A stretch of 25,476 bases of DNA, taken from Syntrophomonas sp. UBA5432. GTDB lineage: Bacteria > Bacillota > Syntrophomonadia > Syntrophomonadales > Syntrophomonadaceae. The stretch spans positions 1-25,476 of the forward strand of contig DIRQ01000073.1 of assembly GCA_002424365.1 (NCBI GenBank), read 5' to 3'. Numbering within the stretch: the stretch's first letter is position 1; each line of letters begins with the position of its first letter. The translations under genes were made by a program, and so were the position numbers. The notes beneath the pieces are model-generated. The model was not told the origin of the DNA. It was given only the letters and a program-made list of their open reading frames with translations, and made no database searches. Below are positions 8,730 through 14,885 of this stretch, in pieces.

Positions 8730-9734
8730 ATGCTGGTATCATGGAATACAACTAATCAATGTAATATGTTTTGTGACCATTGTTATCGGGAGGCAGGTGC
8801 TCGCCTGGCAGAAGAACTGGATACTGACCAGGCTAAAAAGCTTATCCGGGAAATAAAAAAAGCCGGGTTTCACATTATGATTTTCAGTGGGGGAGAACCC
8901 CTTATGCGTCCGGATATTTATGAACTAGGTACTTATGCCACGAAACAGGGTTTAAGAGCAGTACTGGGCACTAATGGTTCCCTGATCACCCCTGAAGTAG
9001 CTAGTGCGCTAAAAGAAGCGGGTTTTATGGCTGCTGGGGTCAGTCTGGACAGTCTGGATCCTAAGAAGAATAATGCTTTTCGTAAGCTGGACCGGGCTTT
9101 TGAGCTTACTTTAGAAGGCATGGAGAACCTTAAGGTGGCTGGTCTGCCATTTCAGGTGCATACTACCGTAATGGACTGGAATGTAAATGAATTGGAAGGA
9201 CTGACTGATTTTGCTGTAGAAATAGGCGCTATGGCTCATCACATATTTTTCCTGGTGCCAACCGGACGAGCTGTTAATATAGAAGAAGAAGGGCTGCGGG
9301 TGGCGGAATATGAAAAAACCATAGCCCGGGTAATGGAAAAACAAAAGCAGGTTAATATTGAGATAAAGCCTACTTGTGCACCCCAGTTTATGCGGGTAGC
9401 CGATAAGAAAGGGATTCCCGTTCGTTTCAGCCGGGGATGTTTGGCGGGAATCAGTTATTGCATAATCAGCCCTCGGGGAGATGTGCAACCTTGCGCCTAT
9501 ATGGATATCCGTCTGGGCAATGTAAAAGAAAAAGCTTTTGATTATATATGGCAGGAAAACGTTATGTTGCAGGAATTACGTTCTGCTGAGTATAAAGGTA
9601 AGTGTGGTATTTGCGATTATAAAGAACGTTGCGGGGGATGCCGGGCACGGGCATATTATTATAGCGGTGGTGACTATATGGCCGAGGACGAATGGTGTCT
9701 GTACCGTCCCAGGGGGCACGAAGGCCATGAATAA
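8730..9734 (+). CDS. ahbD: radical SAM/SPASM protein, AhbD (NirJ2) type, heme synthase
   Basis: A 334-residue radical SAM protein related to the preceding one but shorter at the N-terminus. The cluster motif CNMFCDHC (Cys11, Cys15, Cys18) is almost at the start, then FSGGEPLMRPDIYELG and TNGSLI. The C-terminal SPASM region has GCLAGISYC, PCAYMDIRLGN and CGICDYKERCGGC. In the alternative heme pathway AhbD oxidatively decarboxylates two propionates of Fe-coproporphyrin III to vinyls, giving heme b. Proteins of this subtype are commonly labelled NirJ2. Start ATG 8730 follows AGGAG at 8717-8721. The last eight bases overlap the next gene. Assignment as AhbD rather than a second AhbC-like enzyme rests on context and similarity. 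Confidence 0.82.
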   Translation: MLVSWNTTNQCNMFCDHCYREAGARLAEELDTDQAKKLIREIKKAGFHIMIFSGGEPLMRPDIYELGTYATKQGLRAVLGTNGSLITPEVASALKEAGFMAAGVSLDSLDPKKNNAFRKLDRAFELTLEGMENLKVAGLPFQVHTTVMDWNVNELEGLTDFAVEIGAMAHHIFFLVPTGRAVNIEEEGLRVAEYEKTIARVMEKQKQVNIEIKPTCAPQFMRVADKKGIPVRFSRGCLAGISYCIISPRGDVQPCAYMDIRLGNVKEKAFDYIWQENVMLQELRSAEYKGKCGICDYKERCGGCRARAYYYSGGDYMAEDEWCLYRPRGHEGHE

Positions 9735-10197
9735 TCTGGACAGGCTGGATCGCCGAATTCTAAACTTGATGCAGAATGATTTCCCACTAACCACGCAGCC
9801 GTATCTAGATATGGCCAGGAAGCTTGATATTAGTGAAGAAGAGGTATTAACTCGTATCCAAGCTATGAAACAAAGAGGTATTATTCGTCGTACCGGGGCA
9901 ATTTTGGATTCGCGGAAAATGGGGTTTTATTCTACCCTTTGTGCCTGTCGGGTGAAAGAAGAACAAATAGATAAAGTAGCTGCTATTATCAATGCGCAAA
10001 AGGGTGTAACCCATAATTATGTTCGTGATCACTATTATAATATATGGTTTACTTTAACTGCTCCGTCTCAAGATGAGGCCAGAAAGATAATAAAAAACGT
10101 GGAGCAAATTGCTGGAGTTAAGATTTTAATTATGCCTGCTATAAAAACTTATAAAATAAAAGTTAGTCTGAATATGGGTGAAAATAATGAAGACTAG
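9727..10197 (+). CDS. ahbA: siroheme decarboxylase subunit AhbA (Lrp/AsnC fold)
   Basis: A 156-residue Lrp/AsnC-like protein with an N-terminal winged helix (DRRILNLMQNDFPLT, then ISEEEVLTRIQAMKQRGIIRR) and a C-terminal ferredoxin-like RAM domain. The DSRKMGFYST and HNYVRDHYYNIWFT segments (His96, Arg100, His102) match siroheme decarboxylase/NirDLGH proteins rather than amino-acid regulators. With AhbB it removes the C12 and C18 acetate carboxyls of siroheme. The start is ATG 9727, overlapping the ahbD stop by eight bases, with AGGGGG at 9711-9716 inside ahbD as ribosome site. The same frame stays open further upstream, but that part lies within ahbD and is not plausible. It overlaps ahbB by 11 bases. 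Confidence 0.88.
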   Translation: MNNLDRLDRRILNLMQNDFPLTTQPYLDMARKLDISEEEVLTRIQAMKQRGIIRRTGAILDSRKMGFYSTLCACRVKEEQIDKVAAIINAQKGVTHNYVRDHYYNIWFTLTAPSQDEARKIIKNVEQIAGVKILIMPAIKTYKIKVSLNMGENNED

Positions 10198-10654
10198 GGA
10201 TATTAATAGGGAAATAATTAGATTTGTCCAGGGTGACATTCCAGTAGAGTCCCGTCCTTTTGCCTCCCTGGCTGAACGGCTTAACCTGAGTGAGAAGGAA
10301 ATAGTTGAGCGCATCAGGGATTTGCGGGATCAGGGCGTGATAAGGCGTTTTGCTGCTATTTTACGCCACTATAATGCCGGTTTTAAAGTAAATGCCATGG
10401 TTGCCTGGAAAGTTGCAGTGGCAGATGCCGATCGGGTGGGGACGATTATGGCAGGATTTGATGAGGTAAGTCACTGTTACCTGCGGGAAGTACCTGCGGA
10501 GTTTGGTTATAACCTGTTTTCTATGATTCATGCCCGCAGTACCGAACAAATAAATACCCTTCTGGAAGAACTGGCCTTCCGAACCGGGATAAGTGACTAT
10601 ATGATTATTAAAAGTATTCGAGAATTAAAAAAAGTTAGTATGGAATACGTATAA
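10187..10654 (+). CDS. ahbB: siroheme decarboxylase subunit AhbB (Lrp/AsnC fold)
   Basis: A 155-residue paralogue of AhbA with the same two domains: winged helix (REIIRFVQGDIPVESRPF, LSEKEIVERIRDLRDQGVIRR) and RAM domain. Diagnostic segments are FAAILRHYNAGFKVNAMVAW, with His61, and SHCYLREVPAEFGYNLFSM, with His96 and Arg100. Together with AhbA it forms the heterodimer that converts siroheme to 12,18-didecarboxysiroheme. ATG 10187 is preferred over an in-frame GTG at 10178 because GGGTGA at 10175-10180 gives normal spacing to the ATG. Adjacent ahbA/ahbB pairs are typical of this pathway. A role as DNA-binding regulators is unlikely but cannot be excluded by sequence alone. Confidence 0.88.
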   Translation: MKTRDINREIIRFVQGDIPVESRPFASLAERLNLSEKEIVERIRDLRDQGVIRRFAAILRHYNAGFKVNAMVAWKVAVADADRVGTIMAGFDEVSHCYLREVPAEFGYNLFSMIHARSTEQINTLLEELAFRTGISDYMIIKSIRELKKVSMEYV

Positions 10655-10710
10655 GAATTAAAAATTCAACATTCAAAAATTATTGTTTCTGATATAAAGG
10701 AGGGCAAAAG

Positions 10711-11997
10711 TTGAAAAGAGAGAACTCAGAAGAGCTATTTGCCAAGGCTCAAAAGCTAATGCCCGGAGGGGTTAACAGTCCGGTCAGAGCCTTTAAATCA
10801 GTTGGTCTGAACCCAGTGTTCATTAAACAAGCCAGTGGTTCTAAAATTTATGATGTAGATGGTAATGAGTATATCGATTATGTTGGTTCTTGGGGTCCCC
10901 TAATCCTGGGGCATACTCATCCTCAAGTTGTTGAAACCATATGTCAGGCTGCTCAGCGGGGCACCAGCTATGGGGCACCTTGTGAAGGGGAAATCGAACT
11001 AGCTCAACTAATCACAGAAGCTATACCTTCGATAGAAAGAGTTCGTATGGTTAATTCTGGGACTGAGGCAACTATGAGTGCTATCAGACTTGCTCGTGCC
11101 TATACTGGAAAGAACAAAATAGTTAAATTTGAAGGCTGTTATCACGGGCATGCTGATGCCTTTTTACTAAAAGCTGGTTCTGGCCTGTTAACTGCTGGTG
11201 TTCCTAGTAGCCCGGGAGTACCAGACAATGTGGTGCAGGATACCCTGGTGGCCAGGTATAATGATCTGGATTCAGTGATAAAAGTTTTTCAGGAATGGGG
11301 CCAAGAAATTGCTGCAGTAATTGTGGAACCAGTAGCTGGAAATATGGGACTAGTTCCTTCAGAACTGGAATTTTTGCAAGGGCTACGTAGTATTACCGAA
11401 CTTAATGGTAGTTTGTTAATATTCGACGAAGTAATTAGCGGTTTCCGGATCTGTTATGGAGGATTTCAGAATTATTGTAATGTAACCCCAGACCTTACTA
11501 CTTTAGGCAAAATAATTGGTGGAGGATTACCGGTGGGAGCCTATGGTGGTTGTAAAGAAATTATGGAGCAGGTTGCTCCCAGTGGTGATGTTTACCAGGC
11601 TGGCACTCTGTCAGGAAATCCACTGGCTATGGCTGCTGGTGCTACTACACTTAAAATACTAAAGGACAATGATTGGTATGACCGCCTGGAAGTAATGAGT
11701 TATGTTTTGACTACCCAGCTAAAAAGCGCCTTTGAAGATCATGAACTGTATTATAACATTAATCGTCTGGGTTCAATGTTTTGCATTTTCTTTACTGAAA
11801 GTGATGTAGACAACTATGAAGCGGTAATGAGTTGTGATACTCAGAAATATGCACAATTTTACCGGGAGTTATTAAAGGAAGGCATATACCTGCCTCCTGC
11901 TCAATTTGAAGTAAGTTTTCTATCCTGTGCCCATAATTTAGAAGATGTCGATAAAACTATAGCTGCCGTAAATAGGGCTCTGGACAGAATTGTCTAG
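10711..11997 (+). CDS. hemL: glutamate-1-semialdehyde 2,1-aminomutase
   Basis: A 428-residue PLP enzyme that converts glutamate-1-semialdehyde to 5-aminolevulinate. Motifs include MPGGVNSPVRAF (17-28), VNSGTEATMSAIRLAR, YHGHADAFLLKAGSG, FDEVISGFR (238-246), TTLGKIIGGGLPVGA with PLP-binding Lys267, and AGTLSGNPLAMAAG. Length is typical. Start TTG 10711 follows a strong AAAGGAGGG at 10697-10704. It is separated from ahbB by 56 bases of AT-rich DNA. Together with HemA it completes the C5 route to aminolevulinate. Confidence 0.97.
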   Translation: MKRENSEELFAKAQKLMPGGVNSPVRAFKSVGLNPVFIKQASGSKIYDVDGNEYIDYVGSWGPLILGHTHPQVVETICQAAQRGTSYGAPCEGEIELAQLITEAIPSIERVRMVNSGTEATMSAIRLARAYTGKNKIVKFEGCYHGHADAFLLKAGSGLLTAGVPSSPGVPDNVVQDTLVARYNDLDSVIKVFQEWGQEIAAVIVEPVAGNMGLVPSELEFLQGLRSITELNGSLLIFDEVISGFRICYGGFQNYCNVTPDLTTLGKIIGGGLPVGAYGGCKEIMEQVAPSGDVYQAGTLSGNPLAMAAGATTLKILKDNDWYDRLEVMSYVLTTQLKSAFEDHELYYNINRLGSMFCIFFTESDVDNYEAVMSCDTQKYAQFYRELLKEGIYLPPAQFEVSFLSCAHNLEDVDKTIAAVNRALDRIV

Positions 11998-12010
11998 GGA
12001 GGGGAACTTG

Positions 12011-12784
12011 TTGGATAATGATTGGGATATTTTTATTTCCAGGTTTGAAGCGCTTAGCAAAATAGATCTGAAGTCGTATAAAAGGCCGCAGATGGAAAGA
12101 CGCATAAATAGTTTTATGCGTAATGCTAATGCAGATAATTACAATAGTTTTATTAATCTCCTAAAGACTAATAGAGAAATATATCGAAAGTTTCTTGACC
12201 ATATTACTATAAACGTATCTGAATTCTTCCGTAATTCTAATCATTGGGAGATACTGGAGAAACAAGTTGTTCCAGAACTGCTTAAGACCAATAAAAACCT
12301 AAAAATATGGAGTGCTGGTTGCTCCACTGGTGAGGAAGCTTATTCGCTGGCAATGATATGTAATGAAAGACACATTAATCTGGGTGGTACTATTCTGGCC
12401 ACCGATATCGATAATGAAGTTCTGGAAAAAGCAGGTATGGGTATTTATTCCGAAAAGGCAGTACAATCAGTGCCGCCTGCTTATCTCAACAAATATTTTG
12501 TAGCAGAAAATAATTTTTATCGGATAAAGGACAGTATAAAGCAAATGGTCCGTTTTCAACAACAGGATTTATTAAAAGATAGCTTTGGGGCGGGCTTTGA
12601 TCTTATTCTTTGTAGAAATGTGGTTATATATTTTACCGAGGAAAGTAAACAGAGATTGTACCGAAAATTTTGTGATGCCTTACGGCCTCGGGGCGTACTT
12701 TTTATTGGAAGTACAGAACAAATTTTTCAGTCTCGGGAACTTGGATTACAATCAATTGCCACGTTTTTCTATCAAAAAACTTAA
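12011..12784 (+). CDS. cheR: CheR-type MCP glutamate methyltransferase
   Basis: A 257-residue CheR-family SAM-dependent methyltransferase. An N-terminal helical domain (YKRPQMERRI) is followed by the linker ITINVSEFFRN (66-74), the SAM-binding IWSAGCSTGEEAYSLAM (99-115), ATDID and LILCRNVVIYF. Family members methylate glutamates of chemoreceptors, so this gene probably belongs to a chemotaxis or Che-like signalling pathway. No other che gene is in the window. The start was placed at TTG 12011, six bases after GGGAGGGG (11997-12004); TTG 12008 is nearly as good and TTG 11990 would overlap hemL. It follows hemL by 13 bases, so cotranscription with heme genes is likely; a functional link to heme is not implied by sequence. 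Confidence 0.92.
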   Translation: MDNDWDIFISRFEALSKIDLKSYKRPQMERRINSFMRNANADNYNSFINLLKTNREIYRKFLDHITINVSEFFRNSNHWEILEKQVVPELLKTNKNLKIWSAGCSTGEEAYSLAMICNERHINLGGTILATDIDNEVLEKAGMGIYSEKAVQSVPPAYLNKYFVAENNFYRIKDSIKQMVRFQQQDLLKDSFGAGFDLILCRNVVIYFTEESKQRLYRKFCDALRPRGVLFIGSTEQIFQSRELGLQSIATFFYQKT

Positions 12785-12799
12785 TTGTGTAATTAAGTT
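12778..12799 (+). terminator. weak AT-rich hairpin at the cheR stop
   Basis: AACTTAATT and AATTAAGTT form a 9-bp AT-only stem with a GTGT loop, overlapping the cheR stop codon. There is no T tract right after it, so it is a weak terminator candidate at best. Confidence 0.3.
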
Positions 12800-12941
12800 C
12801 ACAAAAATTTATCAATTAACCCAAAAAAGCAGGAAAAATTATATCGATATCGAACGTTATTAATGATATGCCTATTTCATTAACATTGTAAATTATATTT
12901 TTAACCCTGGCAGGTAAGTGCCGTGGGCAAAAATATATAGA

Positions 12942-12965
12942 TCTTGATCATGGGGGTGATGAAGA
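12942..12965 (+). promoter_or_regulatory. imperfect hairpin in the etf leader
   Basis: TCTT-G-ATCA, loop TGGGGG, TGAT-G-AAGA: two 4-bp helices separated by one G/G mismatch, about 80 bases before the etfB start. A second small hairpin (GGCA, loop GGTAAG, TGCC) lies at 12909-12922. Neither matches a riboswitch I know. I found no convincing promoter in 12785-13039. Confidence 0.3.
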
Positions 12966-13045
12966 GAGCTAGTTTTGCTTATCGGTGTTATATACCAGTT
13001 CAGCAAGTGAAAAAATTATTATTTAGTTGAAAAGGAGGAATGAAC

Positions 13046-13798
13046 TTGAAGGTTCTAGTATGTGTTAAGCAGACATTTGACACAGAAGCCAAGATCGAGT
13101 TGAAGGATGGCAAAGTTGCAGATGCAGGTATCAATTTAATTATTAATCCCTATGACGAAGTTGCAGTTGAAGGTGCTATCCAATTAAAGGAGAAGGGCGT
13201 AGCTAAGGAAGTTGTTGTACTTTCAGCTGGTGCCGACAAGGCTATTGATGCTATCCGTACTGCCCTGGCCATGGGCGCTGATAGAGGCATACTCGTTACC
13301 CAGGATGCGGGTGCCGATGAATATGCCAGAGCAGTTGCTTTAGCTGCTGCTATTAAAGATGAGAATCCTGATTTAATATTGGCAGGCCATGTTGCTGCTG
13401 ATGATGGATCTTCACAGGTTCCCACCCGTATTGCCGAAATTCTTGGCCTACCCCATATTAACGTTATAACCAGTCTGGATATTGCCGATGGTAAGGCCGT
13501 AGCTTCCAGTGAAGCTGATGGTGGAACCCAGGTAACCGAGGTAAGCATACCGGCAGTTATCTCCAGCCAGGTAAGCTGGAATGAACCCCGTTATCCTTCC
13601 ATGAAGGGTATCATGCAGGCTAAGAAGAAACCGGTAGCCACAGTTGCAGCAGCAGCAGCCGATAATAAGGTAACCATTGTTGAATATGCTCTGCCGGCAG
13701 CCAAGGCAGCTGGGATAAAGGTTGAAGACGAACCCGAAGTAATGGCTGCGAAACTTGGAGACTGGATGAAGAATACTGTCAAGGTCGAAGTGAAATAA
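13046..13798 (+). CDS. etfB: electron transfer flavoprotein beta subunit
   Basis: A 250-residue EtfB. It pairs with EtfA to carry electrons from acyl-CoA dehydrogenases. Signatures are the N-terminal KVLVCVKQT, NPYDEVAVEGAIQLKE (about 38-53), LAGHVAADDGSSQVP with ILGLPHI following, and the family motif NEPRYPSMKGIMQAKKKP. The start was set at TTG 13046: GGAGG at 13034-13038 leaves seven bases to this TTG but only one to the ATG at 13040, and EtfB proteins normally begin MKxLVCVKQ. The sequence does not settle whether this pair is bifurcating. The downstream membrane oxidoreductase suggests electron delivery to quinone. The 255-base gap upstream and the strong ribosome site point to high expression. 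Confidence 0.96.
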   Translation: MKVLVCVKQTFDTEAKIELKDGKVADAGINLIINPYDEVAVEGAIQLKEKGVAKEVVVLSAGADKAIDAIRTALAMGADRGILVTQDAGADEYARAVALAAAIKDENPDLILAGHVAADDGSSQVPTRIAEILGLPHINVITSLDIADGKAVASSEADGGTQVTEVSIPAVISSQVSWNEPRYPSMKGIMQAKKKPVATVAAAAADNKVTIVEYALPAAKAAGIKVEDEPEVMAAKLGDWMKNTVKVEVK

Positions 13799-13839
13799 TT
13801 AATTTTTAATTATTTACTTATATATAAGGAGGGTAATTG

Positions 13840-14793
13840 ATGGCAGGAACATGGGTATTTGTAGAACAAAGAGATGGTAATATCCGTAAAGTAACTTTTG
13901 AGATGCTCTCAGAAGCTAAGAAATTTGGCGATGAAGTAAGTGCCGTTGTTTTTGGCAAAGGCGTTAAAGGTTTGGCTCCAGAATTTGCGAAGTATGGAGC
14001 AGAAAAAGTATATGCAGTTGAAGACGATGTATTTGCTGACTATAACACTGGAGCTTATGTAGCCCAAATGGTGGCTATGATTAATGAATTCAAACCTAAT
14101 GCAGTTTTATTTGCCCACAGTTTTAATGGCAGAGATTTTGCTTCCAGACTGGCTCAGAAATTAGAAGCAGGTCTGGCAACTGACGCCATTGCTGCTGAAG
14201 TTAGCGCAGGTAAGGGCGTATTTACCAGAGCTATTTATGCTGGTAAAGCTTTAGCTAAGGTGGAAATTACTACCAGCCCAATACTAGCCACGATTCGTCC
14301 TGGTGTATTTGAAGTTGTAGAGGGAGCTGCTGCTGGTGCAGTTGTAGAACCTGCTGTAGCTGCTACTGCTGCTGATGTATATCAGAACGTAAAAGAATTT
14401 AAACCTACCGTTTCAGCTCGTCCGGAACTGAATGAGGCTGCTGTAGTGGTCTCTGGTGGCCGTGGATGTAAAGGCCCCGAAGGAATTAAGTTAGTTGAAG
14501 ATCTGGCTGACTTGCTCGGTGGTGCAGTTGGTGGTTCTCGTGCATCCATCGACTCTGGCTGGTTGGGTCATGAACTCCAGGTAGGACAGACCGGTAAAGT
14601 CGTTAATCCCAACCTGTATATTGCCGCTGGCATCTCTGGAGCTATCCAACATCTGGCTGGAATGTCCTCTTCCAAGTATATAGCTTCAATTAACACTGAT
14701 ACTGAGGCCCCGATATTTAATGTATCTGATTTTGGTGTTGTCGGCGACTTGTTCAAGGTTATTCCTCTTCTGCTAGCTGAACTGAAGAAGTAG
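13840..14793 (+). CDS. etfA: electron transfer flavoprotein alpha subunit
   Basis: A 317-residue EtfA. The N-terminal half is the EtfA/B-like alpha/beta domain. The C-terminal FAD domain has SGGRGCKGPEG, GGSRASIDSGW, LQVGQTGKVVNPNLYIAAG, ISGAIQHLAGM and INTDTEAPIFNVSDFGVVGD, all family hallmarks of FAD binding. ATG 13840 follows AAGGAGGG at 13826-13833 with six bases between; TTG 13837 is less likely. It lies 41 bases after etfB. A strong hairpin without a T tract lies between this stop and the membrane oxidoreductase gene, which may keep EtfAB levels above those of the membrane partner (inference). Confidence 0.96.
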   Translation: MAGTWVFVEQRDGNIRKVTFEMLSEAKKFGDEVSAVVFGKGVKGLAPEFAKYGAEKVYAVEDDVFADYNTGAYVAQMVAMINEFKPNAVLFAHSFNGRDFASRLAQKLEAGLATDAIAAEVSAGKGVFTRAIYAGKALAKVEITTSPILATIRPGVFEVVEGAAAGAVVEPAVAATAADVYQNVKEFKPTVSARPELNEAAVVVSGGRGCKGPEGIKLVEDLADLLGGAVGGSRASIDSGWLGHELQVGQTGKVVNPNLYIAAGISGAIQHLAGMSSSKYIASINTDTEAPIFNVSDFGVVGDLFKVIPLLLAELKK

Positions 14794-14819
14794 TTGGCCT
14801 CCATCGGAGATAGTGTTTG

Positions 14820-14844
14820 CTGGATATACATTTTGTATATCCAG
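14820..14844 (+). promoter_or_regulatory. 10-bp perfect hairpin between etfA and the EMO-type gene
   Basis: CTGGATATAC and GTATATCCAG pair perfectly around an ATTTT loop, 26 bases after the etfA stop. No T tract follows, so it is not a standard terminator. It could protect the 3' end of an etfBA transcript or mark a processing site (inference). Confidence 0.6.
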
Positions 14845-14851
14845 TAAATCA

Positions 14852-14876
14852 CCTCATTGTGTGTTATTGAGGAGGG
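14852..14876 (+). promoter_or_regulatory. possible hairpin covering the ribosome site of the EMO-type gene
   Basis: CCTCA (14852-14856) can pair with TGAGG (14868-14872), which is the 5' part of the ribosome site GAGGAGGG (14869-14876) ten bases before the ATG. The stem is only 5 bp, so the effect, if any, would be modest. Confidence 0.35.
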
Positions 14877-14885
14877 AAAAAATTA

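Noticed and set aside
9538..9726. In-frame upstream extension of ahbA (63 extra codons)
   Set aside because: It lies wholly inside ahbD, has no ribosome site, and the Lrp-fold homology begins at the ATG at 9727.
7531..9734. Reading the two radical SAM genes as heme d1 (denitrification) genes
   Set aside because: No nitrite reductase or other nir genes in the window; siroheme synthesis and AhbA/B neighbours favour heme b synthesis.
9727..10654. Reading the two Lrp-fold genes as transcription regulators
   Set aside because: Their conserved segments and overlap with ahbD match siroheme decarboxylase subunits.
12950..13030. 26-codon ORF just before etfB
   Set aside because: No ribosome site at normal spacing for the ATG at 12950, and the internal ATG at 12959 is directly next to the G-run; probably part of the RNA leader.
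13150..13548. 132-residue minus-strand ORF inside etfB
   Set aside because: Alanine/serine-rich shadow caused by codon bias of the sense gene.
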